64,000 bases of DNA from the NCBI GenBank assembly GCA_958450365.1, contig CAUEEP010000743.1, positions 6,263,001-6,327,000 of the forward strand, written 5' to 3'. The position numbers were made by a program, and so were the translations under genes. Positions within the stretch are counted from its first letter, which is position 1; each line of letters begins with the position of its first letter. Below, in pieces: positions 1 through 12,890 of the stretch. The DNA comes from Mesorhabditis belari. Lineage: Eukaryota > Nematoda > Chromadorea > Rhabditida > Rhabditidae. The notes under the pieces were generated by a model. That model was not told where the DNA came from and made no database searches. It saw nothing but the letters and a program-made list of their open reading frames with translations.

Positions 1-585
1 CTCATTATATTGTGCTATTTTGATTGATCGATTTGTTTAAAATCTATATTTGTACAGGGCTCAAAGCAATGGGAAACAAATTGTGTTTACATTTGAGGCT
101 GTATAAAAGCAAGCTCAAAATCTTATCTCAAAGTTTACATCATAGTTTTGCCCGGTTCAATTACCCAAAAAATAGTTGACCATCTTAATTTGTGGTCCTG
201 TGTTAAGATATTCAAATTCTCCACATTTCTCCAATTCAAATTCTTCAAATTCTTCAAATTCAAAGATATTCAAATTCTCCACACTTCTCTGAATCAATTT
301 AGCATTTAAATGCAATTTGATTGCAATCAGAGAAAGCGATTGCAATAATTGCAACCAGAGAAAGCGTTTATCAGATTTCCATCAGATTTCTATCAGATTT
401 CTATCAGATTTCTATCAGATTTCTATCAGATTTCTATCAGATTTCCATCAGATTTCCTGCACCGAATCGTACTTTACATTCGTTTTTCTCATTATTGTGC
501 TATTTTGCTTGATCGATTTGTTTAAAATCTATATTTGTACAGGGCTCAAAGTAATGGGAAACAAATTGTGTTTTCATTCGAAACG
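1..585 (+). repeat. Direct repeat pair of about 98 bp plus an 11-bp tandem array
   Basis: Bases 1-98 recur, about 85-90% identical, at 488-585 (GATTTGTTTAAAATCTATAT and flanks). Between the copies, 365-460 is an array of the 11-mer ATCAGATTTCT. Confidence 0.8.
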
Positions 586-884
586 TACGAAGAAAAAAAT
601 ATGAAAAATGATGGACTTGAAGCGGGAATTCACTCGAAACGACAAAAAGAAAACAATTTTCCGACAAAAAGCATTCAAGTGATGGGAATTTCTTCAAGAA
701 AAAAAAAACTCGAAAATTCCATCTATCTGCAACAAAATGGCGAGGAAAAACGGGCGAAATTTTGGCTTTAAGAATTCGGGAAATTTGGGAATTCTGGGGG
801 AAATGTAGGGAAAATGTAGGGGAAATTTTGCTGAAAAAACCCCCTTTTAGAACGAAGTTAGAGTTTTTTCTTTGAGAAAATGTA

Positions 885-1105
885 AAATTTCGTTTAGTTT
901 ACTTTAGTTTAGTTTGGTTTAGTTTAGTTTAGTTTAGTTTAGTTTAGTTTACTTTAGTTTACTTTAGTTTACTTTAGTTTAGTTTAGTTTAGTTTAGTTT
1001 ACTTCAGTTTACTTTAGTTTACTTTAGTTTAGTTTAGTTTAGTTTAGTTTACTTTAGTTTACTTTAGTTTACTTTAGTTTACTTTAGTCTACTTTAGTTT
1101 AGTTT
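885..1105 (+). repeat. Pentanucleotide array TTTAG/TTTAC
   Basis: About 220 bp of (AGTTT)n, with regular AGTTTACTTT variants giving a longer secondary period. Confidence 0.9.
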
Positions 1106-1739
1106 AGAGTATTTACTAGTAGGTTGACTTGAATTTATTAATGGACTTGAGTAGGTTGACTTGAATTTATTCATTTTAACCAAAATCCCAAAGTTTTTCT
1201 CATTATAAATACAAAAATCCCTTCATAATCTGGGAAATAATAAATGAAACCAAAAAAAAGAGCCGATTTTACTTCCAAAAGTTAGTTGCTCTATCGTAAT
1301 CGCTCATCGTAATCGTAACAAGAAAAACTTTTCTTTATTGATTCTTGAGAGAAACTGGCCTGTTTGAGGGAGATTTAAAAAAGAAAAACATAAAAACAAA
1401 CGAAAAAAAGAAAGAAATTAATAACAAAGTAGAATAATAATGTTTTAAAAGAATAGAAAAATAGAAAAATAAAAAAATAGAGAAATGAAGAGAATAAACG
1501 GTTTGATTGGGGGAAAATTAAATTGAATTTAGTTATTTCGAGTTAAATGAAGTTAAATGAAGTCAAATTAAGTCAAAATTTTTCTTTTCTTTACAATAGA
1601 GTTTTTGATTTCTTTTCTTTTTAAAATAAAACTATTAATGCAAAAATTTGGCATTAAACTATTGAAATTCGAGTTTTATTCTTCTCTTTTATAGTATAAA
1701 TAAACGAATCGCTTTAGAATGACAATAAAAAGAGGACAA

Positions 1740-2945
1740 TAGGACAAGTTAGTTAAAAAGATCTTTCAGATCAAAAGAACTTTCAGATCGAAAGCTCTTT
1801 CAGATCAAAAGATCTTTCAGAACAAAAGATCTTTCAGATCAAAAGATCTTTCAGAACAATAGCTCTTTCAGATCAAAAGATCTTTCAGATCAAAAGATCT
1901 TTCAGGTCGAAAGCTCTTTCAGATCAAAAGATCTTTTAAATCAATAGCTCCTTCAGATCAAAAGATCTTTCAGATCAATAGCTCCTTCAGATCAAAAGAT
2001 CTTTCAGATCAAAAGATCTTTCAGGTCGAAAGCTCTTTCAGATCAAAAGATCTTTTAAATCAATAGCTCCTTCAGATCAAAAGATCTTTCAGATCAATAG
2101 CTCCTTCAGATCAAAAGATCTTTCAGATCAATAGCTCCTTCAGATCAAAAGATCTTTCAGATCAAAAGATCTTTCAGGTCGAAAGCTCTTTCAGATCAAA
2201 AGATCTTTTAAATCAATAGCTCCTTCAGATCAAAAGATCTTTCAGATCAATAGCTCCTTCAGATCAAAAGATCTTTCAGATCAATAGCTCCTTCAGATCA
2301 AAAGATCTTTCAGATCAAAAGATCTTTCAGGTCGAAAGCTCTTTCAGATCAAAAGATCTTTTAAATCAATAGCTCCTTCAGATCAAAAGATCTTTCAGAT
2401 CAATAGCTCCTTCAGATCAAAAGATCTTTCAGATCAATAGCTCCTTCAGATCAAAAGATCTTTCAGATCAAAAGATCTTTCAGGTCGAAAGCTCTTTCAG
2501 ATCAAAAGATCTTTTAAATCAAGCTCCTTCAGATCAAAAGATCTTTCAGATCAAAAGATCTTTCAGATCAAAAGATCTTTCAGATCAAAAGATCTTTCAG
2601 AACAAAAGATCTTTCAGATCAAAAGATCTTTCAGATCAAAAGCTCTTTCAGATCAAAAGATCTTTTAAATCAATAGCTCCTTCAGATCAAAAGATCTTTC
2701 AGATCAATAGCTCCTTCAGATCAAAAGATCTTTCAGATCAATAGCTCCTTCAGATCAAAAGATCTTTCAGATCAATAGCTCCTTCAGATCAAAAGATCTT
2801 TCAGATCAATAGCTCCTTCAGAACAAAAGATCTTTCAGATCAAAAGATCTTTCAGGTCGAAAGCTCTTTCAGATCAATAGCTCCTTCAGATCAAAAGATC
2901 TTCCAGATCGAAAGCTCTTCCAGATCAAAAGATCTTTCAGAATTT
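1740..2945 (+). repeat. 17-bp satellite with a 153-bp higher-order period
   Basis: Monomers are 17 bp (AGATCAAAAGATCTTTC, AGATCAATAGCTCCTTC, AGGTCGAAAGCTCTTTC). The rare GGTCGAAAG monomer recurs near 1905, 2024, 2177, 2330 and 2483: spacings of 119, 153, 153 and 153, which are 7 or 9 monomers. Confidence 0.88.
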
Positions 2946-3424
2946 AATCTATTTTCTGAATACTTTCAATCCGATTTTACTGTAGGTTAATTGTAGATTG
3001 ACTAAAATCGGAAGTTTAGACGCAGTTTAGTTTAGACGAAGGCTAAGTTTTAGACGAAAAAAAAACTTACAGTAAGATTATAACAATGAAGAAGAAGAAG
3101 GAAAACTTTGGGAATCTATCAACATTTTTTTTTTTAATGAATCGACTAAAAATTAACACAAAATTAACGCAAAATTGACGCAAAATGACGACAAGAAACG
3201 GGGATTTCGTTTTTTCTTAAGGCAACTCTAAAGGGGGGCTTTTAAATTTTGTGAAAAAGAAAAAAAAAACACAATAACTGAAAAAAAAAAAAAAGAAAAA
3301 TTTTCGATAAACTTTTTCTCTGAGAATGGATATAGATTTCTAAAACAAAAAGGGAATAATCTTTTGTATAAGGGAATAATCGTTTCAGTCGCATAGGCTA
3401 ATCAAAAAAAAATAGATATACATG

Positions 3425-3429
3425 AAAAA

Positions 3430-3468
<39 letters not shown>

Positions 3469-3475
3469 TAACGCT
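3425..3475 (+). repeat. AAT microsatellite
   Basis: About 14 AAT/AAC units, just downstream of mdt-15. Confidence 0.9.
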
Positions 3476-3647
3476 TTTTTCTTTTTCACTAGTACTCGTT
3501 TCAACAATTTCTCACTACTTCGCTTTTTATTTTCCTGCTGATTTTTGTACATTAGAAATTTTTAAAAAAATAATTTCTTTGACTATAAATGGGCGCTAAT
3601 TTGTGTTCTAAAAGCTATAAATAGTAAGATGAATACAGGGAATTGGA

Positions 3648-6600
3648 TTAGGAGATGATGTTATCATAAGTCGAAAAGAGGTCATCGAATGTGCCTGATT
3701 GAGGCGCTGTGTTCATCATGTAGAATTGACGTACTGTGCTTTCCTGAAGAAAAGGGAATTATGAACCTTTTATCTAGCTATTATCTAGCTATTATCTAGC
3801 TTTTATCTAGCTTTTATCTAGCTTTTATCTAGCTTTTATCTAGCTATTATATAGCTTTTATCTAGCTTTTATCTAGCTTTTATCTAGCTATTATCTAGAT
3901 ATTATCTAGCTATTATCTAGCTATTATCTAGCTTTTATCTAGCTTTTATCTAGCTTTTATCTAGCTTTGGTGTTTCTTATGTTTTACAAAACTTCTAACA
4001 AACCCATGTTTCGAGGAATTGCGTGATCGTTCGTAAACCAGGCGCCGCTAAACGCTCGTGAACCGCGTTTTGCAAATCATCATAGAAGTAGGCGTCTAAA
4101 AGTTTTCCCGTACAGCTTTCATTCATATTTTTCCTATGTACTTTATCACTTTATCAACTCACCAATATCAAGCGCTGCTCGATCAACTGAAATCATTCCA
4201 TTTGGATAGTGAATTGGCACAACCAGACGCAATAGTGGCACATTATGAGACTCTGAAAAGATTCAATAATCAATTTTTAATTGAATATTTAAAATTATGC
4301 CTGTAACACTTACTCAGTTTTATCTTGACGATTACTGTGTTTCCATCGTGACTCTCAATTTGGTTGAAATCGGTTTCAAATCGACTAGACAGATGTGCCA
4401 ACTCGTTGCGTGCTGTTTCCGACAGCATTCCCGATCCCTGAACATATCACAAAACTTATTTTTTTTATTTTAAACAATGGTTAGACTAGGTAAAGTTTTG
4501 CTTTGAGTTTTAGCAAAGCACAAGATCTAGAAGATCTATAAAAATTAGAGACCCTACTTAACTTGAGAAAAAAAGTAGAAAAAAACAAAAGAAAAGGAAG
4601 GAAAGGAAAGGAAGGAAAGGAAAGGAAAGGAAGGAAGGAAGGAAAGGAAAGGAAAGGAAGGAAGGAAAAGAAGGAAAGGAAGGAAGGAAAGGAAAGGAAG
4701 GAAAGGAAGGAAAAGAAGGAAAGGAAGGAAGGAAAGGAAAGAAAGGAAAGAAAGGAAAGAAAGGAAAGAAAGGAAGAAAAGAAGGGAAAGTACACCGTAC
4801 ATCATATTGAAATGAAAAAAAGATCCAAACAGGTAAAGAAGCGACAATGAAACTGTAAGCAAGGGGATTAATGACGAAAACTAAAGCCGGTACCCGGTGA
4901 GCATTGTGACGTTGTTGAGCATTCGGTGGTGGAGGGCCTTGTGGAGTGTCGAGTGGAGTCGGCAAGAAATCGTCGACCAAACCGTAGAAAGTCTCATCTT
5001 GTGATTGACCCTGAAAAAAGAAGCACAATCACTGGATAGACTCGAGAAGCCTTTTTCCCGCTAGAAACCCCTTTTCATTCTAAACCAATAAACTCTGTGA
5101 AAGTCTAAAAAAAAAAATTCTGAAAGCCACACGTGCAGACACAAATCGGTGATGTTAAAGAGACGAGTTTCAATCTGTGTACTCCTTTTGACTAAAACAT
5201 TTTTCTAAAGCTACCGTAATCTTGTCATCGATCTATCCTCTTTGATATCCTATCATAAACCTCTTCTAGAATTAGATCAAAAGTGAATAGATTAGATAAA
5301 GATTACGGTAGTTTTTGAGAAGTTCTTGAAAACGAATTATTCAAGAGGAGCTAGTGAATACTGATGAAGTTAAAAAAAAAGAATAGGAAAGACAAGGACT
5401 GACAGGAGAAAGAAAAAAAAAGATAGAGTGAAAGAAAAAAAACGATTGGTAGATTACCTGATTTTGAATTTGATGATTGTTCGACTGATTTGAAGGGATT
5501 GGGCACGGTGGAGTGGGTAGAGAAGATGTCGAGAGTGGTGACGAAGAGGGCATCACATAAACAGAAAGCTTAAACTTAAAGTTTCTTGAGGTTTTTTTAT
5601 TTGCTTATTTGTATTTGCTTATTTGTAATTCCTTTTTTTAGTTTAAAGATGACTGGCTAATAAAAGAAAAAGGCGGAGCTTTTTGTCAAGATTGGCCTTA
5701 CGAAACATCGACAATTCGCTGTTTTCATTGTTCTTCTTCTTCTTTAATTAATTCTTTAAAAAACAAAAAGATTTTCTGAACAGTCTAATCTATAGTTTGT
5801 TTTGTTATTTTTATTTTTAAATTATTATTTTGTGATCTCTGCCATTCAACGGTGTCACTGGAAGACGCAAGCCGACATTGTTGTTTTCATTCTTTTCTCC
5901 AATGCTTTCTCTTCTTTTCAGCGAGATTTATTTGTGTCATTATTGTTTAATGGTTTTATAAGATAACGATGAGTTGATGTTCTTCGACAATTCGAATTAC
6001 TCTTGAAGTTTCAAACGCCATCAAATCTCCGACAAAACCCCGCTATAGGAAAAGCTTACGAGACGACTCCAGAACGAATGACTCAACATAAAAAAAAACA
6101 GTAAACTGCCTTTAGAAGCTGCCCGAACAGGTTCCGACCGTTGTTTCTCCTTGTAATTCTCCTTGTAATTATTCTGAGTAATTTTGCTAACATTTGTTGT
6201 TGTTTAGTTACTCATTTTGTTATTTTTGTCTTTTTTTTTTGCTTTTATTGTTCAATAAAAAATCCTACAAAACGAGTGCTATTTATTATTAATAATACTA
6301 TAATAATACTATAATAATACTATAATAATACTATAATAATACTATAATAATTCTATAATAATTCTATAATTATTCTATAATAATTCTATAATAATTCTAT
6401 AATTATTCTATAATAATTCTATAATAATTCTATAATAATTCTATAATTATTCTATAATTATTCTATAATAATAATCTATTTTTTTTAAATTCTATAATAA
6501 ACTTTTAGCCCTTTGTTTATAGACTTTTTCAAATTCAAACCGCGGTCAGGGCCCAGAAGTGGCTCATTCCTTTTGCAAATTCCCTTTGCTTCCAATGCCT

Positions 6601-9600
6601 CTTTATCAAATTCATTTCCCGTTAGAGCCGCTAGATTATGGAACTTGCTCCCAAACGACATACGAGAAATTCAGTCGCTTTTCATATTCAAGAAACGTAT
6701 CGATGCTTTAGATCTAGTGGCTCTTTGCCGTAAGTAACTGGCTTATTGATTTCAGTATGTATTGTATGATTAAGTATCACTGTGCATTTCTCTATGGTTT
6801 CTTTCACTTTATCGTTTGAATAAAGTATTATTATTATTATAACTATAATAATTCGCACTTGTGCTCGTTTAAACATTGATTTTCGTGTGTGTGTTTTTTT
6901 GTTTCTTACTTCTCTTTACCGATTTCTCGTTACAGTATACCGTAAATACTCTAATAAAACGCCACCTTCTCGTACAATCGCGTAGTCTACCGTAAATACT
7001 GTAATAGTATCCCAGCCCCATATGACAGTGCGGAGCGTTGCGTAGTCTAGCTTTGAACGAGTTTTTCTCGACACTGGTTTATGCTACAATGCGCGCTTAG
7101 GCATCAAAAAATAGCTGAAATTCAGGGGTATTTTATGATACCAAAGATGCATTTTTTGAAAGTACGGGCGCTTTAAAAAAAATGAAATACTAAAAAACTC
7201 TTGTGACTACGCGACTGTACGAGGGGGTCGGGCACTATTAAAGTATTTACGGTAACTTCTTTTTAGAAAATCATTTTTTCTCAGTTTCTAGGTCTATCTC
7301 AGCTACATTTTGGTACCAAAAAATACTAGATTTCAAGGGCTATCATTTAACACTCAAGCCCACACTGTAGCTTAAAGCAGTGTGGAGAACGGGACGTTTA
7401 GACGGGAAGTTAGACTACGCGATTGTACACGTCATTATAAGGTGCCGTTCTATTAGAATATTTACGTTAAGTGAGGGCATTTTAATGTTTTCAAAAATCT
7501 ATGCAAATTTTAGCATTAAAGTTAAAGATACTGTAAAATCTTAGCTTTTTTGCATCGCTACTTGCATCATTCTTAATGTCTAAATATTTAATATTGCTTA
7601 AAAATATTCAAGACTGTATTTTTTTTTAGTTAAACTAAATCTATAAATCTCTTTCAAATCTTTCATTTGAAAATCGTTTGTGACAAAAAAAAAGTGAGAA
7701 GAAGTTAGTTGGAATTGGTGCTGCGTGATTTTTTTTTCTACACGAGAACGCCAAAAACAATTGGGATTCAAATAAAAATTTCTCAACGAAGAAGAACACT
7801 TAAAAAAAAGAGAGTTACGGTTTTAAGTAATTTATCAAAAATTGGTGACTAAAATTTCAGAGAAACCCGTAACTCTCCGATTTCTACAAAAGGGAAAATC
7901 AAAAAAGGATTTGTAAAAAAAAGGAGAAGTAACTAAAAGGTTTGGTAATCAAACACGGTCACTTCTTATCTGATTTTTGTGAAAAAGGGGGACTTTGTAC
8001 TTTAAAAACACGAACCGATGGTGGTCCTTGTTGGGGTAGTCCTTGTTGAGGTGGCATTCCTTGTGGTTGACCTATTTGGGCTTGCATGTGAGCTGAAAGC
8101 GAGATTCACGTCAAGGATTAGATCAACTTTTCATTTTATATCATTTTTCACTTACTCGGTCTTTGTATTGGGTACGGTCTGTGGTGCTCGACGTGTTCTC
8201 CCCGGTAACCACCATGCATCGGGCCACCGCCGGCACCCATTTGCTAAAAAATGTTAGTTGATATTTGTAATTAAGAGTGATTACTAGGCAAACCGTAATA
8301 GTAATCTAAGACTAGTAATTGTTAGGTTATCCAGAGAGTCTTTACGTTTCTTTTCAACTTTCGTTTATAAATCAACAAATGCACCAATTGAACTACAATT
8401 TGTCTCATTAGAAAGGCCTATTACTTTTCTGCAAAATAAAATTAAAACTAGTTTTAAATGTCTTATGTCTGGATTTCTATGAAAAACACGTGTTTTCACT
8501 CTCGAATTTGCTTGAAAGTGAACCGAAATCGACTTAAAAAAGATGAAAATTGACTAAAAAACACTTTTTATTAGGTTTAATCGGTTATTTTTCAACAGAA
8601 GTATGAAAAGGAACGAAAAGAAATCTAAAAGACTTTCTGGACAGCCTAATAGAATAGTAATTATTGGCACTTATTGACCAAAAATAGATATAGCTTTAAT
8701 ATAGCTTACATGTGGTGCGAATTGTTGCTGCATCATCATTGGATGTTGATTTGGTGGAGCCCACATTGGTGGGCCGCCTGGTCCGCCCATTCCATAGCCA
8801 TAGCTAAAGCTGGGATGTTATCAAAAAGTTCTTAAGAACTGCAGTCAGTTAAGTCTCAGTATTCGCTACAGTTTGGCTCAATAAGTCTTCAGTTTACGAT
8901 TTACGATAGTTTCAATAATTACGATAGTTTTTTTAAAGTATTTTTAAAATCTTATCCTATTTTGACTGACCCAGGATGTTGCATCGGATCGTGCATCACC
9001 ATTGGATCGATTCCTTGTGGTGGTCCTGTACCCGGGCTCATCATTGATGGTTGTACCTGAATTCGAACTCATTTTCCAGGAAAATCAAGTTTACACATTT
9101 TTTAAATGCTTGGTCGGCTTTAAGAATTTGATATTTGAAATAAAAAGAAAAAAGAACATTAAACCGATCAAGACTTTCACACACGCTGGACAACAGCGAT
9201 ACGCGTACTACAAATGAGAGGTTTTTTGGGTCTTAAAATAAACTGATATTTGACAAAAAAAAAAGTTAGTAGAAAGCTCTGACTCTGGGCTGAGCGGCCA
9301 TGGGTGGTTGCTGCTGAAGTGGTGGTGCGCCGAACGGTGCACTTTGTGATCCCATCGGTTGCAGTGGCGGTGGTTGAGTGGCAGTGAGGGGTGAACCTCG
9401 AGAGCCGGGCGTCCCTCCCGTCGACGAGGTCATCACACCGCGATTCTATACAGGCACACACTACTCTCAGCCAAATGAATGCAAGATTTTCTTGGGAATA
9501 AAAGCCGATGTTCTTTGCCATTTCGAAATATTCCTGTGCTTTTTTTTTGACTTCGAACATCGACTTTTAAAGTTCTCAAGCAAAAGTTTAAGTCAAATTT

Positions 9601-11793
9601 CGTTTTTGATTCACAATTTGTCTATCCACCGGGCTTTTTAGCTAGTAAGAGAAAAACTATAAGTGAGCTTTTATCTAAGAGTTACATTTTGCAGAGATCA
9701 GATAAAAATTCACTTTAGAAATTCTTTAACTCTAAAAAAAAGCCGCTGGAGAGTGACCAGAGCCTTTTTTTATATCAAAAAACGTAAAAAAAATAGGGAA
9801 AGACTTTGACCAAGAGAAAAAAAATCGTACAATATTAAACTTTGAATCTAACAAAGGGATTTCTTTGAGGGGGAAACGGGTGTGCACCTCACACAAAAAA
9901 TGCGTTTTCTAAAACGTGTTAACTTGAGAATCGATATCTATAACTTTTCGATATCCTCAAAGAATCAAGTTAAGATAAACTTGAAAAAAAAACTATTATA
10001 AAAGAAAACTGGGGGTAGTTTTAGAAAACGTTTTTTGTTGAGGGGAACACATTCTACGGGGTAACATACAAGGAAGTCGGCTTTCTTGTGAATCCATGAC
10101 TCGAGATTCGATAAATATTCCAACGAGACCACTCGTCGACCCTCCAACACACCAAGCATCGTCTAAATTTCAAAATTTGACCAATAAACGCTTTTTATTT
10201 CGAGAAAACTATAGCTTAATTGCTGAATCTTTGTCATTTTTCAACGAAAGTACGAAAAGAAACGAAAAGAAATGGAAAGACTTTCTAGAAAGCCTAATTA
10301 CAAACCTCTAGTTTCCCTGCAGCATCCAAATTCCCTTCAAGTCTGCATTGTTGAGAACGAATTCTCAAATTGTGGCAATATGGCTTGAGTGTGTTGAGTT
10401 TCATCTGGTATTGTGCTTGCTCATTGTTCATTTCTTGACCCCCCAAATGCCCTTGAGCACCAATCGGTCCACCGGGCATACCCATGCCTAAATTTGTTGC
10501 AATTGTAATTTATTTTGTCTTTATCTTACCAGGATGTTGTTGTTGCATTCGTCCATCTGGATGTCCGCCCATCATGCTTTGATTTTGAAAATTCCCTCCC
10601 TGAGGAGTATTGATGAGGCTCTCAAGTACGCTTCCACCATGTCCCGGTCCATAATTTGGATCCATTCCATATCCTAAATCAAGAAATTCTTAGAATTTGC
10701 ATTGTTATCCAACCTTGATGTGGTGCAGCCGTGGTTGGATAGTGTCTTCCTTGTACATCTATTTGTCTCATCCCACCCATCGGGCTCGGATACTGTGGAC
10801 CAGGCGTCATTGGCTAGATGATAAAAACTTTTAGGAAGATCCCAATCCCTTACCGGCTCTCTTTTGACCATATTTGGTTGATAGGTTGGTTGATTGTAGC
10901 CACCTTGTTGCTGATTTAACATGCTTGGATTGTAGCCACTGCCAGGTGCCGGTCCGAAGTTTTGATTCATCGGGTTTTGCGGCTGCGCGCTGCTCATTTG
11001 TGGAGGTGGTTGTCCCATGGTTGTCTGATTGGTCTAAAATCATCTTAGCTACTTTTCTTCACTTCTTTTTTTACAAGTTAGGTTACTACCTGATGAGCAT
11101 TTTGTGAAGGGAGGGGAGCAGGAGCCGATGGTGGAGTGCCAATACCTGTGGGTCCATTCTGTTGTTGACGAGCCTGTGTTGGTTGTGGGTCTGGAGGGAC
11201 ACCAGCACGGTACTAAACTTATCCATTGATTTGCTGATTCAAAAATGATTTACCTGTGGATTTGGTGTGCCCTGTTGTCCCTGTGATTGTTGAGACTGTG
11301 GGGTTTGTCCGGGTGACGGGAATGGAGCTGGCTGAAGGACTGGAGGCACGGCCGCTGATTTGCTGTTGCAATTGATTGCATTTATCACCTAAATTCAATA
11401 GTTAAGCATATGTTTAAGCAAGCTGAAAAGTCAGCTTTTAACCCTCAAACCTTTGCAATCGTGCGCATGTATTCATCTTTGGAGACACATTTTTGGAAAA
11501 CGTATTCTTCGACCTAAAACCATGATTGAATAAATTTCCACAATTTAAGAAAAAAAAAAGTTTCTAAGATTTTCCCAGCCACAAACCTGTCGAGCATCAC
11601 CGGGCACGGGTAGATTTGGAGCATTCTGACGATTGCGTGCCAACTCGGGCTCTCTAAAGCAACAATATTACAAGAGTTTTGGTAAATTTAGATTCAAAAA
11701 TATTTATCTAAAATCCAAAAAAAAAATCACTCACAATCTATTGATGACATGATCGCGAAATCGCTGCGATGGCCAGTCCTCTTCGCTGGACAT
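3648..11793 (-). CDS. mdt-15: Mediator subunit 15 (MDT-15/MED15)
   Basis: MED15 is the Mediator tail subunit whose KIX domain binds activators; in worms MDT-15 controls lipid metabolism and stress genes. I built 20 exons: 11735-11793, 11587-11653, 11451-11513, 11254-11388, 11090-11212, 10854-11033, 10714-10813, 10530-10673, 10306-10487, 9284-9445, 8971-9056, 8710-8803, 8156-8243, 8016-8092, 5458-5568, 4894-5010, 4314-4437, 4163-4252, 4004-4095, 3648-3743. All phases join and give 729 aa. The start [20 protein letters not shown] opens a KIX domain (residues 1 to about 78, with [16 protein letters not shown]). The middle is Q/P/G/M-rich, interrupted by a conserved segment [15 protein letters not shown]. 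The C-terminal module covers residues 557-729 ([14 protein letters not shown] and similar). Upstream of the ATG the frame stays open to an acceptor at 11870, so an N-terminal extension is possible. Introns hold a truncated LINE and nested palindromic elements. Confidence 0.93.
3770..3968 (+). repeat. TATCTAGCTT 10-11-bp tandem array in mdt-15 intron
   Basis: Roughly 18 copies of a TTATCTAGCTTT/TTATCTAGCTA unit fill the intron between the last two mdt-15 exons. Confidence 0.9.
4592..4785 (+). repeat. GGAAA/GGAAG purine tract in mdt-15 intron
   Basis: Almost 200 bp with all purines on the plus strand; potential triplex-forming tract. Confidence 0.9.
6278..6475 (+). repeat. TAATAATACTA 10-bp AT-rich array in mdt-15 intron
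   Basis: Array of CTATAATAAT/CTATAATTAT units, next to the truncated LINE. Confidence 0.9.
6500..6845 (+). mobile_element. 5'-truncated LINE copy inside an mdt-15 intron
   Basis: This stretch is a diverged copy of 31270-31620. Both encode [11 protein letters not shown] and [10 protein letters not shown], and both end in ATAAAGTAT plus TTA repeats. It is in the mdt-15 intron between exons 14 and 15, antisense to the gene. Only the last about 340 bp of the element is present, as in dead-on-arrival insertions. Confidence 0.8.
6938..7469. mobile_element. Nested inverted-repeat elements, family A (TACCGTAAATACTGTAATAG)
   Basis: An inner element (6988-7254) has complementary ends, TACCGTAAATACT and the reverse complement at 7243-7254. 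An outer pair of similar ends (6938 and 7469) brackets it, so one copy has inserted in another. No transposase is encoded; a MITE is likely. It lies in an mdt-15 intron. Confidence 0.8.
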
Positions 11794-12407
11794 TCCGATG
11801 AACGGGCTCAGCTTTTTCGGTGGTCTGCCGATGCCAAAATTTGCCAACCAAAATCCCGAGTACTCCTAAAAAGAAATTTGAAAATTGCACACAAAATATC
11901 TAGGGTTTAACTTAGAAAAGGAAATTGAAAAGAGAAAAGTGAATGAAGGAAAAGATTGGGGGAAAAGAATTGCCAAATTGCCAAAAATTTTTATGGGGTC
12001 AATTAATCGTGGCTGATAATCGACAGGTGCATAGAAGTGGCAAACAATCTTTTTTTTTTCTTCTGTCATTGCAAAGATAAAGGTGAAATTATATGAAATT
12101 CATTGCCGGGAAAACATTTTTGATTTTGTTTTGTCAAAAAATAACTTTCGAAAGAGTTTTTGATAATTCGTTTTTTGAGCTAACTTTGCTTGAGTTTTTA
12201 CGCCGGAAGAAAGGGATTTTTTTTGATGAAATATGACGAGACGCTCGGGAACACTCGACTGATAAGAAGCCGATAAAAAGGAGAAAAAAAAGAAGTGGAA
12301 AATATTTCCCTCACAAATTGAGAAATGCCTGTAAACGAGTGAATTGGAAAAACTAAAAAAAAGAATTGTTTAGCCATTTGATTATGTTTAAGGTTTACGT
12401 TTAAGGT

Positions 12408-12890
12408 TTACGTTTCAGAAATCACCCAGAAAGCCTCTTCGCACAATTTTACAGCATTCGCATTCCGCCACTCGTCGTGCAACCGCCTTTTCTCAGCTTC
12501 AACCCACATAAACTCGCGCATTTCATCAACGATTCTCGCTTGTTCTTCTCGTGTAAAACGTCGCTTCTTTTTTAAGGCATTGCTTGGTCCAGGCTTATCT
12601 TCGGAATCTTTTGATTCATTTGTTTTCTCATTGCTTTTTCCAATCGTTTTTTCGTGCTTCTTTCCTTCTTCTTGCTCCTTTTGTGCCTCTTTTTCAGTAC
12701 CTTGTTGATCATCATCCAAAACGATAACTTCTCGATCTTCATTCATCTCTTTCTTCGTTTTCATCATCGCTTCTTTTTCTCGTTCTTCCTTTCGTTCTTC
12801 CTTTTCTTCAACTTCAATTTCTTTGTCTTTTCTTCTCGGAAATATAGATCTTTTTTGAATAGGTTTTTTGAAGAATATCTTTTCAGACAT
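12408..12890 (-). CDS. Small highly charged protein, unknown
   Basis: A single-exon ORF of 160 aa, reading toward mdt-15 about 600 bp upstream of it. I do not recognise the family. The middle is a Lys/Glu-rich stretch likely to form a helix or coiled coil. It is followed by VIVLDDD, which fits a SUMO-interacting motif (hydrophobic core plus acidic flank), then a basic KKKRR patch and a C-terminal helix-like block (FTREEQARIVDEMREFMW). The frame stays open upstream for 19 more codons to another ATG at 12947. I chose the inner ATG because the extension is hydrophobic and unlike the rest. It could be a nuclear protein, or a remnant of a larger gene. Confidence 0.5.
   Translation of the reverse strand: MSEKIFFKKPIQKRSIFPRRKDKEIEVEEKEERKEEREKEAMMKTKKEMNEDREVIVLDDDQQGTEKEAQKEQEEGKKHEKTIGKSNEKTNESKDSEDKPGPSNALKKKRRFTREEQARIVDEMREFMWVEAEKRRLHDEWRNANAVKLCEEAFWVISET

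Noticed and set aside
154..180. SL1-like string GGTTCAATTACCCAA, possible spliced-leader RNA gene
   Set aside because: Only the first part matches the SL1 leader; no following GT donor and no Sm-site or stem-loops downstream.
4481..5028. Overlapping ORFs on both strands rich in Phe/Leu/Ser or Lys/Glu
   Set aside because: Products of the GGAAA purine tract; only the part at 4894-5010 belongs to a real mdt-15 exon.
9177..9560. 127-codon minus-strand ORF
   Set aside because: It is a frame shadow of mdt-15 exon 10; the phase set by exons 9 and 11 selects another frame.
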